From assembly GCA_016716745.1 (NCBI GenBank), contig JADJVD010000001.1, positions 186,001 through 250,000 of the forward strand: a stretch of DNA of 64,000 nt. Direction: 5' to 3'. The DNA comes from Hyphomicrobiales bacterium (GTDB lineage: Bacteria; Pseudomonadota; Alphaproteobacteria; Rhizobiales; Beijerinckiaceae). Below are positions 27,743-35,664 of the stretch, one piece after another. The notes beneath the pieces were generated by a model, which ran no database searches, was not told the origin of the DNA, and saw only the letters and a program-made list of their open reading frames with translations. Made by a program: the position numbers and the translations under genes. Positions within the stretch are counted from its first letter, which is position 1, and each line of letters begins with the position of its first letter.

Positions 27743-29485
27743 ATGCAGAAATCCGATTATTCCGTCAGTTCCTTAGTCGACATGTACAAGCGGGGCGAAT
27801 TGCGCCTCCCCGAGATTCAACGCCATTACGTCTGGCGCGCCACGCGGGTGCGCGACCTGTTCGACTCCCTCTATCGTGGATACCCCTCAGGTTCGATCCT
27901 GATGTGGGAGACGGATGAGCCGGTCCAGACGCGTGACGCGGCGATTGCCCAAAACCCAACGGCTTTCGCGGGTCGCAAGCTTCTGCTGGACGGGCAGCAG
28001 CGCCTCACGTCGCTGACATCGGTTCTCAATGGCGAGCCGGTCAGCGTTCGCGGCCGCAAGCGGCCGATCGATATCCTGTTCAATCTCGACCACCCCGACG
28101 GCCCGCCCGTTGGCGCGCTGGAAGTCGAGAGCGATGAGGAAAGCCCGATCACGCCTGACGATGAATTGGCGGATGATGCCGATGATCCCGAGGCAGAGGA
28201 TGACAGCGCATCTGCGCTCGCTGAGCGCTTCAACAAGCGCACCTTCGTGGTCGCCAGCAAGGCGCTCGCGGCGCTGCCCAACTGGGTTTCGGTGAGCGAG
28301 GTTTTCAAGTCGCCCAACACAAACACATTCGTCAAGCGTGCTGGGATCACTGACCTTGATGACCCCCGGGGTCAGAAGATCAGTGATCGGCTCGCCAAGC
28401 TGAAAAAGATCGCAGAATACCCTTATGTGGTTCACGTGCTCCACCGTGGGATGAGCTACGAGGAAATCACAGAGATTTTCGTCCGCGTGAATTCGCTGGG
28501 CGCCAAGCTGCGATCCTCCGATTTGGCGCTGGCGCAGATGACCTCACGCTGGCCCAAACTGCTGGAGGAACTCGAAGCCTTTCAGGAGGAATGCGAGAAG
28601 AAGAGCGGCTTCACCATCGACCTGGGCCAGCTTGTCCGCGCCATCGTCGTCTTCGCGACGCGGCAGTGCTTGTTCCGCGCCGTCAGCTCAACGTCCGTGG
28701 ATGCGCTCAAGCAGGGATGGAACGAGGCTAAGGAGGGCCTGAATTTCGCGATCAACTTCCTTCGCGCCAATGCCGGCATCGAGGATGAATCGCTGCTGTC
28801 ATCGCCGATGTTCCTGCATGCACTCGCCGCCATCAACCATGTGCGGTCAAACAAGATCGCGAAGGACGAACAGAACGCCATCCTTCGGTGGTTGCTGGTC
28901 GCCAACGCGCGGGGGCGCTATTCGCGCGGCTCCACGGAAACGCTGCTGAACGAAGACCTCAAGGTAATCTTCGGCGGGGGGCAGGCGGGCGAATTGATCG
29001 ACATTCTCAAGCGGCAGTTCGGCCGCTTGGTGATTGAGCCCGGCGACCTACAAGGGCGCGGCGCGAATAGTCCGCTGTTTTCTCTCGCCTATCTCGCGCT
29101 CAAGGACGCAGGTGCGAAGGACTGGTTCAGCGGCCTTGGCCTTTCGCTCACGCATCAAGGGCGTCTACACTTCATCCAGTGGCATCACATCTTCCCGAAG
29201 GCGCTGCTGCGCGAAAACGGCTTTGAAACCGGTGAGATCAATGAGATTGCCAACATGGCGTTCATTACCGGGCAGACCAACCGCAGGCTTGGGCGGAAGC
29301 CTCCATCCGAGTATCTGGAAGACATTGTCGACAAGCAGGGCGTAGCGGCGCTTTCGACCCAACTTGTGCCAACGGATTTCAAGGCGCTGACAGTGGCGAG
29401 CTATCGGCAATTCCTCGCCGATCGCCGCGTCGCGCTCTCAGCCTGCATGAACAGCTTCATCAACAAGAAGGCGGGTGGCGGATGA
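27743..29485 (+). CDS. DUF262 / HNH (GmrSD-like) protein
   Basis: This 580-aa protein has the DUF262 N-terminal domain (LPEIQRHYVWRATRVRDLFDSL-like region, residues 20-42; LLLDGQQRLTSLTSV near 77), where DGQQR is the NTP-handling motif. The C-terminus holds an HNH-type motif QWHHIFPKALL near residue 480 followed by NMAFITGQTNRRLG. The fused pair matches GmrSD-type modification-dependent nucleases. It overlaps hsdR by ATGA, so it is co-translated with the type I system and may target modified phage DNA that HsdR cannot cut. Confidence 0.85.
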   Translation: MQKSDYSVSSLVDMYKRGELRLPEIQRHYVWRATRVRDLFDSLYRGYPSGSILMWETDEPVQTRDAAIAQNPTAFAGRKLLLDGQQRLTSLTSVLNGEPVSVRGRKRPIDILFNLDHPDGPPVGALEVESDEESPITPDDELADDADDPEAEDDSASALAERFNKRTFVVASKALAALPNWVSVSEVFKSPNTNTFVKRAGITDLDDPRGQKISDRLAKLKKIAEYPYVVHVLHRGMSYEEITEIFVRVNSLGAKLRSSDLALAQMTSRWPKLLEELEAFQEECEKKSGFTIDLGQLVRAIVVFATRQCLFRAVSSTSVDALKQGWNEAKEGLNFAINFLRANAGIEDESLLSSPMFLHALAAINHVRSNKIAKDEQNAILRWLLVANARGRYSRGSTETLLNEDLKVIFGGGQAGELIDILKRQFGRLVIEPGDLQGRGANSPLFSLAYLALKDAGAKDWFSGLGLSLTHQGRLHFIQWHHIFPKALLRENGFETGEINEIANMAFITGQTNRRLGRKPPSEYLEDIVDKQGVAALSTQLVPTDFKALTVASYRQFLADRRVALSACMNSFINKKAGGG

Positions 29486-32400
29486 CCTCGCAATTCGCGT
29501 TCCTCGCCGCTGAGTTCGCTGAGATCCATGAGCACGCCGCGAAGGCGGAAAGCCTCGCGCATGCCGATCCCCGTTCGTCGTGCTTCTATGCGCGCTTCGC
29601 CTTGGAGCTCATCGTCAAGTGGCTCTACCGGCACGATGGCAGCCTGAAGGACCCTTACGAGACGACGTTGTCGGCGCGCATCCATGAACCGACCTTTCAG
29701 AAGCTCATCGGTTTGCCGCTGCTCGCCAAAGCAAGGATCGTGAAGGACCTCGGCAACGGCGCTGTCCACGACGCCAAGGCGGTGACATTCCCGCAAGCCG
29801 CTACGTCCGTTCGTGAGCTGTTCCATCTCTCCTACTGGTTCGTTCGGACTTATGGCAGGGCGAGCAAGCCTGATGCGGGAATCGCCTTCTCACAGGATGC
29901 GTTGCCGCGCACCTCGTCCATTTCCGCTCAGAACCTGAAACAGCTGCAAGAGATTGCGAAGCGTTTCGCCGACACCGTTGCGGCGCGCGACGAAGCGGAG
30001 AGGAAGCGGCTCGCATCGGAAACCGAACGCGCGAAGCTCGAAGCCGAGATAGCCGCGCTGCGCGCTGAAGTTGCGAAGACCAAGGCCGCCAACACGAAGG
30101 CGGCCGACACGCACGACTATAATGAAGAGCAGACACGCGATGCCTTCATCGACCTGCTGCTTTCAGAAGTTGGCTGGACGTTCACAAAGCCGGGCCATGA
30201 CACCGAGTTCCCGGTGAAAGGCATGCCCAACAATTCGGGCGACGGGTATGTTGACTATGTCCTCTGGGGAGATGACGGCAAACCGCTGGCGCTTGTCGAA
30301 GCGAAGCGGACCAAGCGCGATCCGCGCGTCGGGCAGCAGCAGGCCAAGCTCTACGCGGATTGCCTTGAAGCGGCGTTCGGACAGCGGCCGATCATCTTCT
30401 ACACCAACGGATATGAGCATTGGCTGTGGGATGACCGGCGCTATCCGCCGCGACCGGTGCAAGGCTTCTTCACCAAAGACGAGCTTGAACTGGCTATCCG
30501 CCGTCGCACGTCGTTGAGACCGCTCAGTTCTGTCACATTAGATGCTGCCGTCGTCAATCGGTACTATCAAACCCGAGCGATCCGCCGGGTGGCCGAGGCT
30601 TTCGAAAAAGACCATCTGCGTCGCGCGCTTCTTGTCATGGCGACTGGCGCGGGCAAGACGCGCACCGTCATCGCCCTGAGCGATTTGCTGATGCGAGCGA
30701 ATTGGGCGCGGCGCGTGCTATTCCTCGCAGATCGCGTGGCGCTAGTGAACCAAGCTGTTGGCGCATTCAAAAGGTTTCTACCTTCAGCTTCGCCGGTCAA
30801 CCTCGTTTCAGACAAGGACGCGACAGGCCGCGTTTATGTGTCGACCTATCCCACCATGATCCGACTGATTGATGAGGCCAAGAACGGGAAGCGCCGCTTC
30901 GGACCCGGCCATTTTGATCTCATCGTGATCGATGAAGCGCACAGGTCCGTGTATCGGAAGTATGGCGCGATCTTCAGCTATTTCGACAGCCTCGTTGTCG
31001 GGCTGACCGCCACGCCCAAAGACGACGTTGATCGCGACACGTACCGTCTGTTTGACTTGCAGCGTGGCGTTCCCACGGATGCCTACGGGTTGGATGAAGC
31101 CGTGAAGGATGGCTTCCTTGTCCCGCCTCGCGCCGTGTCTGTCCCGCTCAAATTCCAGCGCGACGGCATCCGTTACGATCAACTGTCCGAGGATGAAAAA
31201 GAGCAATGGGATGCGGTCGAATGGGACGACACTGGGACGGTCCCGACTGCTGTTGAACCGGGCGCGCTGAATAAGTGGCTTTTCAACGCCGATACGGTCG
31301 ACAAGGTGCTTGAACACCTGATGACGAACGGGCTCAAAGTCGCCGATGGTGACCGGCTCGGCAAAACCATCATTTTCGCTAAAACCCATGAACACGCAGA
31401 GTTCATCGTCAATCGATTCGATGCGAACTACCCTCACCTGAAGGGTTCATTCGCGCGCGTCATCGATTTCAAGACGGAATATGCTCAATCACTGATCGAC
31501 GATTTCAGCGACCCTAACAAAGCACCCCATATTGCCGTATCGGTCGACATGCTCGATACGGGCATCGACATTCCTGAAATCGTGAACCTAGTCTTCTTCA
31601 AAATCATCCGATCCAAGACCAAGTTCTGGCAAATGATCGGTCGTGGAACGCGGCTGCGGCCGGACCTGTTCGGCCCTGGACAGGACAAAGAATTCTTCAA
31701 GGTTTTCGACTTCTGCCAAAATTTTGAATTCTTCAATCAGAATCCTGACCTTGCCGAGTCGAGCGCGGGCGTATCCCTCGCGGAGCGCCTGTTCACGTCT
31801 CGCGTCGAACTGATTGCCGAACTTGATGAGGTGATCGGCGTCGCGCCCGCTTTAGACGACGAAGGTAGCTACACCCAACCTGAGACAGTCATTCTGCATG
31901 TCGGCGAGCGGGGCAGCACAGCCGACGATAAGGCGCAGCTGATCGAGCTGCGAGCGGCGACGGCCGGCGTCCTTCGGGATGAAGTTCGCGCCATGAATCC
32001 CGACAACTTCATCGTTCGACCAAAAAGGCGCTACGTTGAAAAGTACGCAGAGGATGCGGCTTGGACCCGGCTGGGCATCGAAGAACGGAATGAACTCGTT
32101 GGGGAGCTTGCCGGGCTGCCATCGTCGCTCGTGGACGACGATATCGCCGCCAAGCAGTTCGACCTTATGGTGTTGCGAACCCAACTGGCTCTTCTTCGCG
32201 CTGATCAGGCATTCAACAGTTACAAAACAAAGATCATCCAAATTGCGAGCCTGTTGGAAGAGAAGAGAAATGTCCCGATGATTGCGAGGGAGTTGGCGTT
32301 GATCCTCGAAATTCAGACGGATGAGTACTGGCAGGATATCACTGCCCCAATTTTGGAAACAGCACGTCGGCGGCTGCGGGCGTTGATCAAACTTATCGAG

Positions 32401-32955
32401 GTCAAGCAGCGTCCGACGATCTACACGGACTTTGAAGATGAGATCGGCGAGAGCACGCCAATGGCCGTCCCCGGTGTCGGCAGTGGCACCGATATGGACA
32501 GGTTCAGGGCGAAGGCTCGATATTTTCTTCACGAAAATGCACACCACATCGCCATTTTGAAGTTGCGCAAGAATGAGCCACTGACGCCGACTGATCTTTC
32601 CGAGCTTGAACGCATCTTCGTTCAGGAAGGTGCGGGGCCGGAACAGTTGGATCGTATTCGGACCGAAGGCGGACTTGGCCTGTTTGTCCGCTCGCTGGTG
32701 GGGATGGAACGGGAAGCAGCAAAGGCTGCCTTCGCGGATTTCTTGCGTGGAACGCAAGCGACTTCGAACCAGATTGAGTTCGTCAATATGATCGTTGACT
32801 ATTTGACGGAACGCGGCGCGATGGATCCCCGCATGCTCTATGAGAGCCCGTTCACGGATATCGATCCGATGGGCGTTGAGGGCGTCCTTGGTCAAGACGA
32901 CGCCAAGCGCATTATCGCCATATTGGCTGACATCAAAAGCCGCGCGGCAGCATAG
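29482..32955 (+). CDS. hsdR: Type I restriction-modification system restriction/translocase subunit HsdR
   Basis: This 1157-aa motor nuclease starts with a DUF4145/HEPN-like domain (about 1-130) and a coiled-coil segment (about 150-215). The nuclease core has DGYVDYVLWG then LALVEAKR (about 255-275). The helicase has Walker A MATGAGKTRT (about 385), DEAH in VIDEAHRSVYRKYG, and motif VI-like MIGRGTRLRPDLFG. The C-terminal third is helical. It is the last gene of hsdM-hsdS-abi-DUF262-hsdR. Confidence 0.94.
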   Translation: MTSQFAFLAAEFAEIHEHAAKAESLAHADPRSSCFYARFALELIVKWLYRHDGSLKDPYETTLSARIHEPTFQKLIGLPLLAKARIVKDLGNGAVHDAKAVTFPQAATSVRELFHLSYWFVRTYGRASKPDAGIAFSQDALPRTSSISAQNLKQLQEIAKRFADTVAARDEAERKRLASETERAKLEAEIAALRAEVAKTKAANTKAADTHDYNEEQTRDAFIDLLLSEVGWTFTKPGHDTEFPVKGMPNNSGDGYVDYVLWGDDGKPLALVEAKRTKRDPRVGQQQAKLYADCLEAAFGQRPIIFYTNGYEHWLWDDRRYPPRPVQGFFTKDELELAIRRRTSLRPLSSVTLDAAVVNRYYQTRAIRRVAEAFEKDHLRRALLVMATGAGKTRTVIALSDLLMRANWARRVLFLADRVALVNQAVGAFKRFLPSASPVNLVSDKDATGRVYVSTYPTMIRLIDEAKNGKRRFGPGHFDLIVIDEAHRSVYRKYGAIFSYFDSLVVGLTATPKDDVDRDTYRLFDLQRGVPTDAYGLDEAVKDGFLVPPRAVSVPLKFQRDGIRYDQLSEDEKEQWDAVEWDDTGTVPTAVEPGALNKWLFNADTVDKVLEHLMTNGLKVADGDRLGKTIIFAKTHEHAEFIVNRFDANYPHLKGSFARVIDFKTEYAQSLIDDFSDPNKAPHIAVSVDMLDTGIDIPEIVNLVFFKIIRSKTKFWQMIGRGTRLRPDLFGPGQDKEFFKVFDFCQNFEFFNQNPDLAESSAGVSLAERLFTSRVELIAELDEVIGVAPALDDEGSYTQPETVILHVGERGSTADDKAQLIELRAATAGVLRDEVRAMNPDNFIVRPKRRYVEKYAEDAAWTRLGIEERNELVGELAGLPSSLVDDDIAAKQFDLMVLRTQLALLRADQAFNSYKTKIIQIASLLEEKRNVPMIARELALILEIQTDEYWQDITAPILETARRRLRALIKLIEVKQRPTIYTDFEDEIGESTPMAVPGVGSGTDMDRFRAKARYFLHENAHHIAILKLRKNEPLTPTDLSELERIFVQEGAGPEQLDRIRTEGGLGLFVRSLVGMEREAAKAAFADFLRGTQATSNQIEFVNMIVDYLTERGAMDPRMLYESPFTDIDPMGVEGVLGQDDAKRIIAILADIKSRAAA

Positions 32956-32973
32956 GTCAAATCGGTGACGTAG

Positions 32974-33384
32974 CTACCGCGCCACGCACTCCACTGTGTC
33001 CGCCGCGACCCTCACGCACCGGACCACGACGCCTTGCCGCCGCTGGATGCTGACCCAGTTCGCGACAGCGGCGCGAGCCGGGATGCCCCTCGCCATTTCG
33101 ATCGCTACGAAGTCGCGCGCGACCTGCCGCATGCCCTCGGATAGATTGAGCGCGGCGACGAGGCGATCGGCTTCGCCGTTCGCGCCTGCTGGCTGCCCGC
33201 TTATGAGCAAGGTCTGCTGACCGGGAGGCCCGACGTGCAAGATGCGCGGCTCGCGCGACGCGGTGCAGCCCGAGAGCGCCAACGCCGCCAGCGCGGCGGC
33301 AGCAAGCGCCGTCGGCTGGACGATCGTCCACGAACCGGGACGGCGCCAGCCCTGCGCCACGCCTGCCATGGCTGTTTGCCTCAT
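32974..33384 (-). CDS. Small predicted lipoprotein
   Basis: This 136-aa protein has a basic N-terminus, a hydrophobic segment and a lipobox (ALALSGC), so it is predicted to be exported and lipidated. ATG 33384 is preceded by GGAGG and overlaps the stop of the upstream membrane-protein gene (ATGA), so the two are translationally coupled. The rest has no motif I recognise. It is an island gene convergent with hsdR, 18 bp apart. Confidence 0.65.
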   Translation of the reverse strand: MRQTAMAGVAQGWRRPGSWTIVQPTALAAAALAALALSGCTASREPRILHVGPPGQQTLLISGQPAGANGEADRLVAALNLSEGMRQVARDFVAIEMARGIPARAAVANWVSIQRRQGVVVRCVRVAADTVECVAR

Positions 33385-33668
33385 ACGTATCGCCTCCGGA
33401 GTTCCTTGCGCACCCGCCGCCACTTACCTTGCTCCACCGCCCGAGAGCGGAACCAAGCCGCGTGCTCTTCCGTGATGGCCGCGCCCTCGGGGTCATCGGG
33501 ATGGCGCGCTGCGATCTCATCGGCGAGGCGGATGATCTCGGCACGCGGGATGAGCCTCGGGAGAATGTCATGCTCAACGATGCCCCAGCCGATGCCGAGG
33601 ATGATCGGCGAGAGCGCCAGGGCGATGAGCGCCCAATGGATGATGTTGCCGATTGTCTGCCAGTCCAT
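33381..33668 (-). CDS. Small single-pass membrane protein
   Basis: This 95-aa protein has one N-terminal transmembrane helix (IIHWALIALALSPIILGIGW, about residues 9-28) and a charged helical tail rich in Arg and Glu. It is directly coupled to the downstream lipoprotein gene. A membrane protein overlapping a lipoprotein gene recalls phage spanin pairs, but there is no other lysis gene nearby. Function unknown. Confidence 0.65.
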   Translation of the reverse strand: MDWQTIGNIIHWALIALALSPIILGIGWGIVEHDILPRLIPRAEIIRLADEIAARHPDDPEGAAITEEHAAWFRSRAVEQGKWRRVRKELRRRYV

Positions 33669-33782
33669 GCCTGATCACGTCCAGGATCAGGATTGTAGAC
33701 TATCGTCGTCATCGTGTTCGGAAAAGCGAAAAGAGACTCATAGTCCGTGGACCTTTAGTCATCACGGCGGCTCGCTCAGCCC

Positions 33783-34016
33783 ATGTCATGGAAAGCGAGC
33801 ATCACGAAGATCGTCGGGGAGAACGTGCGCCGGGCGCGAGAGGCCGTCGGCTTGTCGCAGGAAGAGCTTGGCGACAAGGCGGGCATTGATCGCACCTACG
33901 TGTCGGGCGTTGAGCGGGGCGTGCGCAACCCGACGGTGAAGGTGCTGGCCCGGCTTGCCGAGGCGCTTGAGACGACGCCTGACAAGCTGCTTGTCCGCGA
34001 GGGCGCGAAGGCCTGA
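33783..34016 (+). CDS. XRE-family helix-turn-helix regulator
   Basis: This 77-aa protein is almost entirely a Cro/C1-type helix-turn-helix: VGENVRRAREAVGLSQEELG, then DKAGIDRTYVSGVERGVRNP, then TVKVLARLAEALE. It lacks any ligand or cleavage domain. It is divergent from the membrane-protein/lipoprotein pair and convergent with the terminase-like gene, so it could be an island regulator. Confidence 0.88.
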   Translation: MSWKASITKIVGENVRRAREAVGLSQEELGDKAGIDRTYVSGVERGVRNPTVKVLARLAEALETTPDKLLVREGAKA

Positions 34017-34021
34017 GGACG

Positions 34022-34513
34022 CTACTCGGGCTTGTCCTCGGGCGTTGGCTTCGCGCCGCCGAACTTCTCCATCCAAGCCGCCATGTCCATCGCACCGGGA
34101 ACGACAAGCACGCCAGCCGAGCCGGAATGCTCCAGCTTCGCCGCGAGCCGCTCGGAATACTTGTCCGGCATCCGGGCGCGCAAGGCGACCTCAAGCAGGC
34201 GGTCGGACTTCACCTTCTCATGGCCGACCAATTCGCCGCGCTGGTAGATCGGTCGCTCAACGCCCTCGAAGATGCGCTCATGCAATTCCTCTTCAAGCTT
34301 CGCGTTGAAGCGATCCTGCGCCATGTCCCATGCTTCGGCCACGTCCGGGTTCTTCTCCCGCGCTTTGTAGAGGGTGACACGCGAGACGCCGACATAGTCG
34401 GCTGCGGCCGTGACGTTGCCGAGCCGTTCCAGCGCGAGGAAGAAGGCGTCGCGCCGCTTGAAGGTGAGCTTCACGTAGGGGCGACGCACAGGGACGTAAT
34501 CGTTGTCCGACAT
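34022..34513 (-). CDS. Terminase small-subunit-like / helix-turn-helix protein
   Basis: This 163-aa protein has an N-terminal DNA-binding helix pair (FFLALERLGNVTAAADYVGV, SRVTLYKAREKNPDVAEAWD) followed by a helical segment (DRLLEVALRARMPDKYSER) typical of phage terminase small subunits and related proteins. No large terminase subunit or capsid gene is present, so it may be a satellite-type packaging protein or a retained regulator. Start is ATG 34513; upstream in-frame codons lack similarity. Confidence 0.6.
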   Translation of the reverse strand: MSDNDYVPVRRPYVKLTFKRRDAFFLALERLGNVTAAADYVGVSRVTLYKAREKNPDVAEAWDMAQDRFNAKLEEELHERIFEGVERPIYQRGELVGHEKVKSDRLLEVALRARMPDKYSERLAAKLEHSGSAGVLVVPGAMDMAAWMEKFGGAKPTPEDKPE

Positions 34514-34581
34514 ACCCGTGAGTTTACTGTTTATACGCCCCTCGCGCGCGCGAAATTCGTTGTCCCTGTTCGGGAGGGCGC

Positions 34582-35175
34582 TCAAGCTGCCAGCGTCTGG
34601 CAGATGCGCTGCGCCACGCTCTTGCCGATACCAAGTTCGCGGGCGATCCGGTCCATGCCCATGCCGGCCCGGCGAAGCTCGCCGACGCGCGCCGACACTT
34701 CGCCGTCCTTCGAGGGGCGGCCCAGCTTCGTTCCCGCTGCCCGCGCCCTGTCGAGACCGGCGCGGGTCCGCTCGATGAGCATCGCCCGCTCGAATTCCGC
34801 GAAGACGCCCGCCATGCCGAACAGAGCGCGGCCTGCTGGCGTCGTGGTGTCCACGCCCTGCTGGTCAAGGTAGAGGTCAACGCCGATCGTGCGAAGGGTC
34901 TCGAAGCAGTCCAGAAGCTCGCGCAGGGAGCGGCCCAGCCGCGAGACATCCCAAGCCAGCACCACGTCGAACTTCCGACGCGTGGCGTCCTTGAGCATCC
35001 GGTCATAGGCTGGGCGCTTGCCGCGCGCGGCCGCACCGGAGACGGTTTCCTCGTAAACCTCGACAACTTGCCATCCCGAGCGTTCCGCGACTTCACGCAA
35101 GCGTTGAAGCTGGTTGTCGGTGGTCTGCCGATCGGTCGAAACGCGGGTGAAGATCGCGGCGCGGCGCTCTGTCAT
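34582..35175 (-). CDS. Serine recombinase (resolvase/invertase family)
   Basis: This 197-aa protein has the catalytic N-terminal domain (AIFTRVSTDRQTTDNQ with the nucleophile Ser in RVSTD; AWDVSRLGRSLREL; FAEFERAMLIERTRAGL) and a C-terminal helix-turn-helix (MGMDRIARELGIGKSVAQRI). Size is that of Pin/Tn3-resolvase-type enzymes, not large integrases. It is a second recombinase besides the island integrase. Its ribosome binding site lies within an inverted repeat (see 35182-35200). Confidence 0.92.
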   Translation of the reverse strand: MTERRAAIFTRVSTDRQTTDNQLQRLREVAERSGWQVVEVYEETVSGAAARGKRPAYDRMLKDATRRKFDVVLAWDVSRLGRSLRELLDCFETLRTIGVDLYLDQQGVDTTTPAGRALFGMAGVFAEFERAMLIERTRAGLDRARAAGTKLGRPSKDGEVSARVGELRRAGMGMDRIARELGIGKSVAQRICQTLAA

Positions 35176-35181
35176 ATGGGC

Positions 35182-35206
35182 CTCCCTTCCTATGAGGGAG
35201 ACTATA
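35182..35206 (-). promoter_or_regulatory. Resolvase -10 element and hairpin covering the Shine-Dalgarno
   Basis: Immediately upstream of the resolvase start an inverted repeat CTCCCT / AGGGAG (35182-35187 and 35195-35200, 7-nt loop) includes the Shine-Dalgarno AGGGAGG in its start-proximal arm. A -10-like TATAGT (35201-35206, minus strand) abuts it. In mRNA the hairpin could block ribosome access, or the dyad could be a resolvase-bound operator. Confidence 0.45.
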
Positions 35207-35545
35207 CGTTCATTTTTTGTTCTCGTCTACCGATATCCACCCGGCAATCGTCCGTTTATCGGGTGACGCCGCGCGCTGCGAAAAGCGCCACGATTTCCAC
35301 CCTCGCGCCGTGGCGTTTTCGTGGGGGTTTTCCGGGTGGCCGCTCTCACGCGTGAGCGATGCAGGCCGACGTCCTTCCGCGACAACCTCAACGACGTGCA
35401 CGCCTCGCCGTGATGCCCATCATCACCGCTGGCTGCCTGCTGCCCATGGCACCGACACCCCCCCACCCCAAATTCTGAAACGCCAGCCGGGTGTCCGCAC
35501 CTTGCCCGGCTCCGGGACCACATTTGCGGCCGCGTTCCCACACGG
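35207..35545. other. Intergenic stretch without a convincing gene
   Basis: Open frames here are short and of low-complexity composition, and none shows family features or a good start site. The segment lies between the resolvase promoter and the first GGGGTTC repeat array. I see nothing else supportable in it. Confidence 0.5.
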
Positions 35546-35572
35546 GGGGTTCACGGGGTTCAGGGGGTTCAT
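35546..35572 (+). repeat. Iteron array 1: three GGGGTTCAN 9-mers
   Basis: Three perfect tandem 9-mers GGGGTTCAC, GGGGTTCAG and GGGGTTCAT occur at 35546, 35555 and 35564. The same GGGGTT(C) core recurs in the opposite orientation 65 bp away, at the 3' end of the primase gene. Tandem short repeats next to a replication protein gene suggest an origin. Confidence 0.65.
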
Positions 35573-35636
35573 TCTGAGCAACGCGAGAACATGACCCAAT
35601 CTCAACCAGCGGAAGAAAGTCGGCACTCCCCGAGGA

Positions 35637-35664
35637 GAACCCTCAGAACCCCTCAAACCCCTCG
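35637..35664 (-). repeat. Iteron array 2: inverted GGGGTT repeats at the primase 3' end
   Basis: On the minus strand three imperfect 9-10-mers follow one another: CGAGGGGTT, TGAGGGGTTC and TGAGGGTTC. They overlap the last codons and stop of the primase/ATPase gene, which therefore encodes the tail GEGFEGF. They face array 1 in inverted orientation across about 65 bp. Confidence 0.6.

Noticed and set aside
35217..35594. Small open frames between the resolvase and the primase
   Set aside because: No start-site support, no motif, and the plus frame runs through the iteron array.
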